Part shown: positions 26,640 through 34,649 of the stretch, piece by piece
How positions within the stretch are numbered: the first letter of the stretch is position 1
Layout: each line of letters starts with the position of its first letter
From: Nitrospira sp.
GTDB lineage: Bacteria; Nitrospirota; Nitrospiria; Nitrospirales; Nitrospiraceae
Assembly: GCA_005116835.1 (NCBI GenBank)
Contig: SWDM01000023.1
Location: forward strand, 334,998 to 398,997
DNA length: 64,000 nucleotides
Direction of reading: 5' to 3'
Made by a program: the position numbers and the translations under genes
Notes under the pieces: model-generated
Seen by the model: only the letters and a program-made list of their open reading frames with translations
Told to the model about the DNA's origin: nothing
Database searches by the model: none

Positions 26640-27302
26640 TCACCATTTTGCAATATTGACTTTGACGCAGTCGATAAAGCTTGAGAAGACTTTGGCCAGA
26701 GCAAGGCGAAATTGTATCTCTTTCGAATACGCCCGAAGCTTGCCTTCATCAAATGCTGCGCCGACGTAAGTTCCCCTGTTTGATAAAGCCATCCCCGAGG
26801 CAATCGTCAGGTGAGATGGATGGCTGTACTTGTGGTAAAAATCCTTGGCCTTTGCAAGGATTTTCAGCGCTTGATCATTCACGCCCAAGTTGGTTGCATT
26901 GCGCAACACATCACGTACGGCGTTGTTGGTCGAATACCTACCAGTCATGAACCGATCTAAAGTGTCAAGGTTCGAACCGGAGCAAAGGAGTGCGAGGGAG
27001 ATAGACTCAACGACTTGCCGCATTAGGTTTCCCGCGGCCACGAGATGACCAGACACAAGTAGCTTTAGTGAAAGAATATGGAGTGTAGTGGCGCTAAAGA
27101 CCAAAGCGGAAACATAGGCTCGCTTCTCGTTCCCCCTCAGGTCGCCGTCGAGGGCCTGCCAGTTGAGGAAAGCCTTTGCCATGGCGTTGGCAAATTCCTC
27201 GACATCTGAAGTGAAACGCTTCAAATACTCGGCACGCACTTCGAAGTTGTCGCTTGTCAACTCGGTCAAGATCACTCGTCGTGCTTCCTCGAAGGTCTTC
27301 AC
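26640..27302 (-). CDS. Hypothetical helical protein, HEPN-like
   Basis: 220 residues starting with GTG 27302. Predominantly helical. AAGNLMRQVVESISLALLC and YHKYSHPSHLTIASG resemble proteins in the DUF5677/HEPN-like set that often sit in accessory or defence contexts. The GTG overlaps the stop of the small upstream frame (GTGA). No catalytic Rx4-6H motif is clearly present. Function unknown. Confidence 0.55.
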   Translation of the reverse strand: MKTFEEARRVILTELTSDNFEVRAEYLKRFTSDVEEFANAMAKAFLNWQALDGDLRGNEKRAYVSALVFSATTLHILSLKLLVSGHLVAAGNLMRQVVESISLALLCSGSNLDTLDRFMTGRYSTNNAVRDVLRNATNLGVNDQALKILAKAKDFYHKYSHPSHLTIASGMALSNRGTYVGAAFDEGKLRAYSKEIQFRLALAKVFSSFIDCVKVNIAKW

Positions 27303-27496
27303 GTCATGAGCCTAACAATCCGTGTGTTTCTTTCTTGATCAGCTTGTCCAGCCCCTTTTTCGTCGTCGTCGATTGCGCCGGTCAGGCAGGTGACCTTAGA
27401 GGGCGTCTCTGAGGTCAGTAATGCGCGACGCAATTTTAGTTCCGGTGGCTTTGTGCATTGTGCGCAGGGTTCTTTGAACCGGCCATCTACAATCAT
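27299..27496 (-). CDS. Possible small protein upstream of the HEPN-like gene
   Basis: 65 residues. Contains CAQC and a third Cys further on, but no full zinc motif. Its stop overlaps the GTG of the next gene (GTGA), which argues for translational coupling. The ribosome site is weak. May be real or a chance frame. Confidence 0.3.
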   Translation of the reverse strand: MIVDGRFKEPCAQCTKPPELKLRRALLTSETPSKVTCLTGAIDDDEKGAGQADQERNTRIVRLMT

Positions 27497-27804
27497 TCCA
27501 TCAGGGTCAAGCAGCGGTCTCTTTGAGGTTAGCGTCCTCGTTATCCAAAACCATTCGGGCCGAAGGAACTCAGGAAATCGTGTTCACGGGCGACTTGACG
27601 ACCTTCCTCTTGAGTCTTGGCCTGTGGGCAACTCCGGGTGCGTACGACACGTTTCCTTCGGCATATGAAAACTTTTCAGTCCGGAAAGACCGATTGTACT
27701 CGGCTGAGTGAGCCTGCATCGCCTCGAGGAGGACCGCGAGGGCATCGACACGAGAGGGAAGTCTTGGCATTGGGTGACTTCCTGGGTGAAGAGGAAGGCG
27801 TGTG

Positions 27805-28146
27805 TCAACGGCAATACAATGCGATACAAGAAAAGGTTGAGGCAATCACTACACAAATAAGTATCCTAAAGCCTGATGTCTTGTCACCTTCTACTAACTT
27901 TGGTTTCGCGGTCGGGTCGAACAGGTCAAGCCATCTGTTAGGAGGCCCAAATCGAATTCGTGCAATGAGATTATACGGGAACTTAACGGAGTCAGTCCCT
28001 ACACCGGCTGGGTTCTTTTTGTCTACCATTTGCTCTTGAAGGTCACGAATGAAACGTCCTTCAAATGATAACCAAGCGGCAATCAAACCACTCAATATTG
28101 CAGCAAGAACGAAGATCTTTTCTGAAACGGAATTGCAAAGATTCAT
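27805..28146 (-). CDS. Hypothetical membrane protein with two helices
   Basis: 113 residues. Hydrophobic segments near 10-28 and near 93-112 bracket a soluble loop with FGPPNRWLDLFDP. No clear Shine-Dalgarno sequence. Family not recognised. It is the only plausible gene between 27.5 and 28.6 kb; other long frames there run against it and lack coding character. Confidence 0.4.
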   Translation of the reverse strand: MNLCNSVSEKIFVLAAILSGLIAAWLSFEGRFIRDLQEQMVDKKNPAGVGTDSVKFPYNLIARIRFGPPNRWLDLFDPTAKPKLVEGDKTSGFRILICVVIASTFSCIALYCR

Positions 28147-28368
28147 AAAGAAATATTTTCATGGTTATGAAGCGAGACGGAACCTGAACTGTGCGCGTTC
28201 ACCAAGTATGCCTATCCCTTTCATCCGCTCGCGTCTTTTAGTCTCCCCCAATCTGGCCCGTTGTGACTTGACGGGTGGCGCGGTAGGTTAGTCCTTCTCT
28301 CCTTCTGGTGGCCCCTGACTGCTTCCCTTTCTTCACTTTCTCTCTCTTTCGGCCAGCGTTCCATTTTA

Positions 28369-28588
28369 GGGCTAGGGCTGGGAGGCTCTCGGAGCGTGAT
28401 CAGAGCGCCGTTGAACTTGACCTTTGCCCCTGGACGGGTGGCGCTGACCTGGAGTCCCTCCGCCCGCAGCGGGGTCCCTACACCGGGCGGGGTGCGAGGA
28501 CGGAGGGACTCCAGGTCTGTGACAGGACCCGTCGTTGCGGGCGCGCGCTCTGTGGCTGCGAGCGGAGAGAGCCTCCCAGCCCTGGCCC
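28369..28588. repeat. Nested inverted repeats downstream of tenA
   Basis: Outer arms 28369-28390 and 28567-28588 match at 21 of 22 positions; inner arms 28446-28462 and 28501-28517 match perfectly (17 bp). The element ends 11 bp from the tenA stop. Unlike the repeat C family in sequence. A long hairpin is possible in RNA or single-stranded DNA. The stretch 28147-28368 holds no gene I can support. Confidence 0.85.
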
Positions 28589-28598
28589 GCCTTCCGCC

Positions 28599-29267
28599 TT
28601 ACACCGGCCACTTCTCCTCGTTCCACGCCATCTCCCAAAACATCCACTCATAGCGTGAGCTGATGACGAAGGACTCCTCCATCCGCCGTTTTTCTTCTTT
28701 GCCGGCCGTCTTGGCCCACTGGTCTATTTTCTTACGCATCCATTGCTGGACCTCGGCGAATTCAGGCGAGGCGTAGAGCATGAGCCAGTCGCGATAGGGG
28801 TGATCCTGTTTCGGCGGGCCATGCTTTAAGAGGTGTTGCCCGACGACGCAGTAGATCCAGGCGCAGGGGAGGGCCACGACGGCAATCTCTGCTACCGAGC
28901 CTGTGAGGGCGACCGTGAGCATGTGCCTCGTATAGGCGTAGTTGGTCGGCGCCATGGGCACGGATGTCATTTCCTTTGCAGTCATTTCCCACCGTGACCC
29001 ATATCCCTCGTGGAGGCTGCGTTCGACGACGATGGTATCTTCGGCGAGTTTCGTGAGGCGCAGGGCCGACTCTGAATCCGGCGCTCTCAGGGCCCCGGCA
29101 GAAAATACACGAGCGAGGTCGCTAAGAAACCTGGCGTCTTGCAGGATGTAGTACTTGAATTTTCGCTCCGGCAAGGTTCCCTTGCCCAACCCCACAACGA
29201 AGGGGTGGGTCAGTTGGGCATCCCAGATGGGTGTGGCGAGTTGTCTCAATCGATCCGTAAATGACAT
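28599..29267 (-). CDS. tenA: TenA-family aminopyrimidine aminohydrolase (thiaminase II)
   Basis: 222 residues. Salvages thiamine breakdown products by hydrolysing aminopyrimidines to HMP. Family features: WDAQLTHPFVVGLGKGTL, the catalytic-type Cys135 in VALPCAWIY and a Glu in SRYEWMFWEMAW near the C-terminus. Cytoplasmic, all helical. Unlinked to thiD (20.5 kb), and no TPP riboswitch was seen upstream. Transcribed in the same direction as sthA, which lies upstream. Confidence 0.93.
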   Translation of the reverse strand: MSFTDRLRQLATPIWDAQLTHPFVVGLGKGTLPERKFKYYILQDARFLSDLARVFSAGALRAPDSESALRLTKLAEDTIVVERSLHEGYGSRWEMTAKEMTSVPMAPTNYAYTRHMLTVALTGSVAEIAVVALPCAWIYCVVGQHLLKHGPPKQDHPYRDWLMLYASPEFAEVQQWMRKKIDQWAKTAGKEEKRRMEESFVISSRYEWMFWEMAWNEEKWPV

Positions 29268-29282
29268 GGGGTTCTCTCCGTT

Positions 29283-29399
29283 AGACTTAAAACGTGAAAC
29301 GATAAGATGAAAGATCTTAGATGATCAGAGGCGACGATTGTACCAGTCTGCCCGATGTGGGGCTCGGTCCTCTCACCTTTTATCTTTCACCTTTCACGT
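29283..29399. repeat. Imperfect inverted repeat between tenA and sthA
   Basis: Segments ACGTGAAACGATAAGATGAAAGAT (given as about 29290-29313) and its loose inverse at about 29372-29399 pair imperfectly. The right arm contains the last codons of sthA (DVKGER then TAA), so the gene's tail is repeat sequence. Confidence 0.55.
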
Positions 29400-30804
29400 C
29401 GGTTGTCTGCTCAGGCCAGGGCCGCGGCATCCGATTGATGCCGTCGAGCGCAGCGACTTTATAACACTCCGCGAGGGTCGGGTAGTTGAAGACGGTGTCG
29501 ATAAAATAGTCGATCTTGCCCTTGTATGCCATGACTGCCTGGCCGATATGAATGAGTTCTGTGGCCCCTTCTCCGATAATATGGACACCCAGAAGCAGAC
29601 GGGTGTGGCGGTGAAACAGCAGCTTTAACATGCCGGTCTGATCGCCGATCAACTGTCCGCGGGCGATCTCCCGATAGTGGGCGATGCCGACTCCATAGGG
29701 AATCTCCGCCTTCGTCAATTCCTCCTCATTCCGCCCCACCATGGAAATTTCCGGGATAGCGTAGATGCCATAGGGGAGGAGTCCTGTGTCTGTTTGGTCT
29801 GGGTGGCCAAAGGCATGGCAGGCGGCATGGCGGCCTTGCTGCATGGAGGTGGAGGCTAAGGCGGGAAAGCCGATGACGTCGCCGGCGGCGTAAATATGGG
29901 GGATCGCCGTTTGGAAATTCTCGTTGACGACTATGCGGCCTCGTGAATCCGGTACAATGCCGATGGCTTCCAAGTTCAAATGTTTCGTGGCGCCGATGCG
30001 GCCGATGGCGTACATGAGCGTCGATGTCGTGATCGGCGGACGGTGCTTCAATGAGGCTGTGACTGTTCCATCCGTCTCCTTTCGGATCGCGATGGCTTCT
30101 TCATCATGGTAAATCGTGACGCCGATGTCTGCCATCTGCTGTTGCAGGGCGCCGACGATTTGGGCATCGACAAATTCCAACAAGCGCGGTTGCTTGTCGA
30201 TCAACGTAACCGGTACGCCCATCATGGCCAAGATCGACGCGTACTCTGTGCCGATCACGCCGCCGCCGACAACGGTGATGGAGGCGGGAATGTGGTTCAA
30301 CCGTAAGAAGCCGTCAGTATCGATGATGGTGTCTTCATCGAAGGGAATCTCGGTCGGCCGAGCCGGTTCGGTCCCCACGGCGATGATGATCGCGTGGGCC
30401 CGATGTTCATCGGATGCGCCTGCCTTTTCGATGAGGAGCCGATGGGGATCGAGGAAGCGGGCCATTCCGTAAATCAGATCGATCCGGTTGCGCGCCATCT
30501 GGTTCTGTACGATCTCGATCTCATTCTTGATGATGTGGTTGGTGCGGAAGGCGAGATCTTCGATCGTGATTGTGTTTTTCAGGCGATATTCGGCCCCGTA
30601 CAGGGTCCGTTGCCGAAACCCTGAGAGATACAGGACTGCCTCGCGGAGGGATTTGCTGGGGATCGTCCCGGTGTTCGTGCAGACACCGCCGACCACTTCT
30701 TTGCGCTCGATGATGCCAACTTTTTTGCCGAGCTTGGCAGCCTGGACCGCAGCTTTTTGGCCGGCCGGCCCTGTCCCTATAACAAGAAGATCGTATTGCG
30801 CCAT
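29380..30804 (-). CDS. sthA: Soluble pyridine nucleotide transhydrogenase
   Basis: 474 residues. Transfers hydride between NADPH and NAD+ in the cytoplasm with FAD. Domains: FAD-binding GTGPAGQKAA at 11-20, NAD(P)-binding GGGVIGTEYA near 180, second FAD motif YAAGDVIGF near 310 and a dimerisation domain. The active-site segment reads GGVCTNTGTIPSKSL: the second redox Cys of dihydrolipoamide dehydrogenases is absent, as expected for SthA. The first gene of a run on the minus strand, with a hairpin upstream. Confidence 0.94.
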   Translation of the reverse strand: MAQYDLLVIGTGPAGQKAAVQAAKLGKKVGIIERKEVVGGVCTNTGTIPSKSLREAVLYLSGFRQRTLYGAEYRLKNTITIEDLAFRTNHIIKNEIEIVQNQMARNRIDLIYGMARFLDPHRLLIEKAGASDEHRAHAIIIAVGTEPARPTEIPFDEDTIIDTDGFLRLNHIPASITVVGGGVIGTEYASILAMMGVPVTLIDKQPRLLEFVDAQIVGALQQQMADIGVTIYHDEEAIAIRKETDGTVTASLKHRPPITTSTLMYAIGRIGATKHLNLEAIGIVPDSRGRIVVNENFQTAIPHIYAAGDVIGFPALASTSMQQGRHAACHAFGHPDQTDTGLLPYGIYAIPEISMVGRNEEELTKAEIPYGVGIAHYREIARGQLIGDQTGMLKLLFHRHTRLLLGVHIIGEGATELIHIGQAVMAYKGKIDYFIDTVFNYPTLAECYKVAALDGINRMPRPWPEQTTDVKGER

Positions 30805-30822
30805 CTCTTCATTCTAAAGGAA

Positions 30823-30896
30823 GGCCGAGGTGAAGGCTAAGGATAAGGAGAAGCAAGCGGTCCCTCTCCTTATCCTCAACCTATGCACCTCAGCCG
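30823..30896. repeat. Imperfect hairpin between tpx-like gene and sthA
   Basis: GGCCGAGGTGAAGGCTAAGG at about 30824-30843 pairs with its loose inverse ending at about 30896 (CCTCAACCTATGCACCTCAGCC). It contains AAGGATAAGGAGA / TCTCCTTATCCT as the best-paired core. Confidence 0.6.
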
Positions 30897-30906
30897 TTGG
30901 TTCGGT

Positions 30907-31572
30907 CTAGCTCGCAGTGATCAGGGACTTGGCCACGGCGAAGGCTTTATCCATGTCCGGCAGTTGGACCAACTCGGGGGTGACTTGCAGATAGCGTACG
31001 GTATTGTTGGCATCGACCACGATGATCGTTCGAGCCAGAATGTGGGGGCCCTTGATAAACAGTCCGTAGGCCTTTCCGAATTCAGCATCCTTATAGTCCG
31101 AGAGGAAGGTTACGTTATTGATGTGGGCTTCTTGGGCGAAGCGTTTTTGCGCAAAGGGGGTGTCGACGCTCACCGTCACCAGCTCAACCATCTTGTCGAG
31201 GCCTTTGTTCTTCTCGCTCAGATAGTGGGTTTGCTGTTCGCACACGGGGGTATCAAGAGAAGGGACCACACTGATGATCCGGACCTTGCCCTTGCCCTTT
31301 GTGTTGGTGATGGCCATCGGTGAAAGGTCCGTCTGTGTCAGGGTTGCCTCCCTGAGAGTATCGCCGACGTTGATACCGGTTCCCGATAGCACCAGTGGGT
31401 TACCCTGAAAGAGGACCGTGCGGCCCTCGCCGGCCACGGCGCTGCCGTCAGCGACGGAGTAGCTCTTGTAGAGAAAATTCCCTCCGCTAGAGCTGCCGGT
31501 GCCGGCGCATCCGGCAAACCCGATTGCCATGCAGAGTACGGCTCCAATGATCATTCGATATGCTGCTTTCAT
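30907..31572 (-). CDS. Lipoprotein thiol peroxidase (Tpx-type) without the usual resolving cysteine
   Basis: 221 residues. Signal and lipobox GFAGC at 18-22 indicate an outer- or inner-membrane lipoprotein facing the periplasm. The peroxiredoxin part shows the Tpx motif VPSLDTPVCEQQ with peroxidatic Cys111. In E. coli Tpx the resolving Cys lies in FAQSRFC; here the segment is FAQKRFA, with Ala146 at that place, and no other Cys follows. It may therefore act as a 1-Cys peroxidase using an external thiol or use a different reductant. Hydrogen peroxide or organic hydroperoxides are the likely substrates. Confidence 0.85.
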   Translation of the reverse strand: MKAAYRMIIGAVLCMAIGFAGCAGTGSSSGGNFLYKSYSVADGSAVAGEGRTVLFQGNPLVLSGTGINVGDTLREATLTQTDLSPMAITNTKGKGKVRIISVVPSLDTPVCEQQTHYLSEKNKGLDKMVELVTVSVDTPFAQKRFAQEAHINNVTFLSDYKDAEFGKAYGLFIKGPHILARTIIVVDANNTVRYLQVTPELVQLPDMDKAFAVAKSLITAS

Positions 31573-31693
31573 ATTCTTTCCCCTCCATTGGTGAATCGAT
31601 GATAACCAACATTATTTTGAGCGAAACAGCGTGAACTTGTGTTGCCAGGTAGGCTCAAGTTCGCTAACGCGCGGCGGTAGAATAGCATCTCTA

Positions 31694-32686
31694 TCAGGGC
31701 CGAATAAAGGTGATGAGTTCATGGTTCACGAGATCCGGTCGTTCCCACTGTGGGATGTGTCCTGCCTTGAGGATACGAATGAAACGCGACGCCTTGATCG
31801 TCCGGTGAAGCTCTTCACCTACGGCGATTGGAAATACCCGATCTTCTTCCCCCCAGAGCACCAATGTCGGGTGAGTGATTTCATTGATCCGTGTGGCAAA
31901 TCCGGACTCCCATATTGGAAGATTCTCCCTGACGGCCATTATAGGTTTGATGAGTCCTGGGCGTTGACGGTTGCGATTGGAGCGGTCGATGACGGCAGGT
32001 GTGAGGAGTGTCGGGTCGTGGACGATCTCTTGCAAGACGGATTCGGTCATCAGCCCGCCGAACAACATGTTGCCGAATGAAACGAGCCAGGCCGGCGCGC
32101 TGGTTTCTAGGGCGCGCCTGATCGATGGACTGGTGAGTTTCTCCATGACCTGTGACGGCAACCCGTCGATAAGCACAAGTTTGGAGACGTGTGAGGGGTA
32201 TGTCAGCGCCATGCCGATGGCTAATCCTGCGCCCATGGAGTTGCCGACTAACGTGGCCTGCGGGACTTTCACCGCATCCATGAATCCGACGAAGAAGGCC
32301 AGCATCTGATCCGGACGGTACTCGATATCGGGTTTATCGGAGAGCCCTGCGCCAGGCAGGTCGAGCGTGATGACACGGAAGTGCTGGGACAGGGCATGTT
32401 GCTGATGTTCCCATTGCCACATCGACCCCCCGAAGCCGTGGATCAGGATGACCGGCGGACCGGTTCCCACATCCAGATAGGCGATCCTCTGGCCTTGGAC
32501 TAAGACGGTCTGAATGGGCGTTCGCTCAAATGTCTCGAACTGCGCCGGGATGGAGGATGGTGAGGAGCAGGCGGTCATAAGATGACACAGTAGGACGAAC
32601 GTGAGCAGCGCAGCGTAGGACTGTCTGCATGCGCGACTGAAAGCGCGAGAGACTAGCAGACTACTCGATCTGGATGATTGTTTCAT
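31694..32686 (-). CDS. Lipoprotein-type alpha/beta hydrolase
   Basis: 330 residues. A hydrophobic N-terminal segment ends in the lipobox-like LMTACSS near residue 40. The hydrolase fold has HGFGGSMWQW (oxyanion), nucleophile GNSMGAG (Ser near 150), WGEEDRVFP (Asp) and KAGHIPQWE (His). Substrate unknown. The start overlaps the end of the pycB gene by 26 bp, so it is probably the last gene of the pycA-pycB operon. Confidence 0.8.
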   Translation of the reverse strand: MKQSSRSSSLLVSRAFSRACRQSYAALLTFVLLCHLMTACSSPSSIPAQFETFERTPIQTVLVQGQRIAYLDVGTGPPVILIHGFGGSMWQWEHQQHALSQHFRVITLDLPGAGLSDKPDIEYRPDQMLAFFVGFMDAVKVPQATLVGNSMGAGLAIGMALTYPSHVSKLVLIDGLPSQVMEKLTSPSIRRALETSAPAWLVSFGNMLFGGLMTESVLQEIVHDPTLLTPAVIDRSNRNRQRPGLIKPIMAVRENLPIWESGFATRINEITHPTLVLWGEEDRVFPIAVGEELHRTIKASRFIRILKAGHIPQWERPDLVNHELITFIRP

Positions 32687-34559
32687 CCGTCTTCACGTTG
32701 TCGCCTTCGCTCACCAGGATGGCGATGACTTTCCCGTCGATTGGAGCGGGAACTTGGCTCTCCATCTTCATGGCTTCGATGATCAAGAGGGGCGTCCCTG
32801 CTTTGACCATGGCATCGACTGCGACGAGCACTTTGACGACGCGGCCGGGCATGGGGGGGGCCACATCTCCCGGTTTGGATGGCCTGGGCCTTTTGCGTTT
32901 AGCGCCGGCGTCGGCATCGGGCGCCTCCGGTACGCCGGCAAGGATTTCCTGAATCGGCTCCAAAGAGACCTCTTCCAGCTTGTCGTTAACCCGAATGTAG
33001 TAGGGCTTGCGGCCATCGACCTTTCGTCCTGACCCAGACACCTGTACATGGTAAGTCTCGCCGTGGACTGTGACGTTGAATTCGGCAGGGGCTAGATGGA
33101 GTTCGGTTGCGGCAGCAGGCCCGCTGGGCAAGAAACTCTCCAGCGGCTCCAGCGTGAGGTCGCCTTTCTCGCGCGCTTCGAAGAAGTCTCGCGCAATTGT
33201 AGGGAATAGGGTAAACGAAAGCTGATCTTCTATTGTAGTGGCCAAGGCAGGCAAATTTTTCCTGGATGCCTCCAGCTCAGGCTCTAACCGATCGGCGGGC
33301 CTCGTCTTGATCGGATGGTCGTCCCCGATCGCGCGGGCCATGATGTCGCGATCAAGGGGGCCAGGCGCCCGTCCGTAGAGTCCGAGGAAGTAGTTCTTGG
33401 TTTCCGTGGTGATGACTTTGTACCGTTCGCCCGTCAGGACGTTGAGTGTCGCTTGAGTGCCGACGATTTGGCTGGTCGGAGTGACGAGCGGGGGATACCC
33501 CATTTCCTTTCGGACGCGAGGAACTTCATCGAGGACTTCTTTGATTCGATCGATCGCATTCTGTTCGGTCAGTTGGGCTGCGAGATTCGAGAGCATACCG
33601 CCGGGAATCTGTGAGGTGAGGATCTCGGCATCGACCCCGGTGAAGTCGCTTTCAAACTGCCGATACTTCCGCCGAACGTTGCGGAAGTGATCGGTGATCG
33701 GGAGGAACGACGCTGGATCGAGCCCCGTGTCGTACGGAGTGTTGCGCAACGAGGCCACCATCGTTTCCGTCGCAGGATGCGAGGTGCCTCCCGCCAGCGG
33801 GGAGATGGACGTATCCAGCATGTCCAGGCCGCCCAGGATTGCCATGAGGGAGGTCATTGAGGCCATCCCGGATGTGTAGTGCGAATGGAGGTGGATCGGA
33901 ACCTTTACCGCTGCTTTGATCCGGCGGATGAGGTGATAGGCGTCGAGCGGCGCCAAGAGTCCGGCCATGTCTTTGATGCAGAGGGTGTCGGTTCCCAAAT
34001 CCTCCAACTGTTTGGCCATGTCGACAAATCGGTCCACGCTATGGACGGGACTGACGGTATAGCTGATGGCGGCTTCGACATGTTTGCCGCAGGCTTTCAC
34101 TTCCCGCATGGCTCGTTCGACGTTGCGGACATCGTTCAGCGCATCGAAAATGCGAAAGACATCGATACCATTGGCGGCGGATCGTTCGATGAACCGTTCC
34201 AGCACATCATCGGCATAATGCCGATAGCCGACTAGGTTCTGTCCGCGAAGCAGCATTTGGAGCTTGGTGTTGGGCATGGCGGCGCGCAATGCCCGGAGCC
34301 GTTCCCAGGGATCTTCCTTGAGGAAGCGGAGGCAGGTGTCGAACGTGGCCCCGCCCCAGACCTCAAGCGACCAATAGCCGATGGCGTCGAGCTTTTGGGC
34401 GATGGGCAGCATATCCTCCGTCCGCATGCGAGTGGCCAGGAGCGATTGATGGCCGTCGCGCAAGGCAACATCGGTAATGAGGATCGTCTTGCCCGCCGCC
34501 GGCTCGATCTCAAGAGAGGGCTTTTTCTTGCTGGGTTTTTTCTTCGGTTTTGCGGTCAT
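32661..34559 (-). CDS. pycB: Pyruvate (2-oxo acid) carboxylase subunit B, carboxyltransferase plus biotinyl domain
   Basis: 632 residues. The N-terminal TIM-barrel carboxyltransferase shows LRDGHQSLLATRM near 34-46 and metal/biotin-site motifs such as HSHYTSG. A helical conserved carboxylase domain follows. The C-terminus is a biotinyl domain with EAMKMES, Lys598 being the biotinylated residue. The Lys-rich N-terminus (about 1-15) is unusual. Same architecture as oxaloacetate decarboxylase alpha and two-subunit pyruvate or 2-oxoglutarate carboxylases. With pycA it makes oxaloacetate (or oxalosuccinate) for the reductive TCA cycle. The exact 2-oxo acid cannot be told from sequence. Confidence 0.88.
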   Translation of the reverse strand: MTAKPKKKPSKKKPSLEIEPAAGKTILITDVALRDGHQSLLATRMRTEDMLPIAQKLDAIGYWSLEVWGGATFDTCLRFLKEDPWERLRALRAAMPNTKLQMLLRGQNLVGYRHYADDVLERFIERSAANGIDVFRIFDALNDVRNVERAMREVKACGKHVEAAISYTVSPVHSVDRFVDMAKQLEDLGTDTLCIKDMAGLLAPLDAYHLIRRIKAAVKVPIHLHSHYTSGMASMTSLMAILGGLDMLDTSISPLAGGTSHPATETMVASLRNTPYDTGLDPASFLPITDHFRNVRRKYRQFESDFTGVDAEILTSQIPGGMLSNLAAQLTEQNAIDRIKEVLDEVPRVRKEMGYPPLVTPTSQIVGTQATLNVLTGERYKVITTETKNYFLGLYGRAPGPLDRDIMARAIGDDHPIKTRPADRLEPELEASRKNLPALATTIEDQLSFTLFPTIARDFFEAREKGDLTLEPLESFLPSGPAAATELHLAPAEFNVTVHGETYHVQVSGSGRKVDGRKPYYIRVNDKLEEVSLEPIQEILAGVPEAPDADAGAKRKRPRPSKPGDVAPPMPGRVVKVLVAVDAMVKAGTPLLIIEAMKMESQVPAPIDGKVIAILVSEGDNVKTDETIIQIE

Positions 34560-34649
34560 TGGCTCACAGTAAGTTTGAACGTTACATGTTCACTGTTCAA
34601 TCGATCCGGAGCATTCAACATTGAACATTCACCATTCATCATTGGGTTT

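Noticed and set aside
27570..27856. Two ~90-residue minus-strand frames
   Set aside because: Mutually overlapping in different frames, without ribosome sites or recognisable folds.
28308..28658. 116-residue plus-strand frame
   Set aside because: Runs through the nested inverted repeat and the antisense of tenA; composition reflects the repeats.
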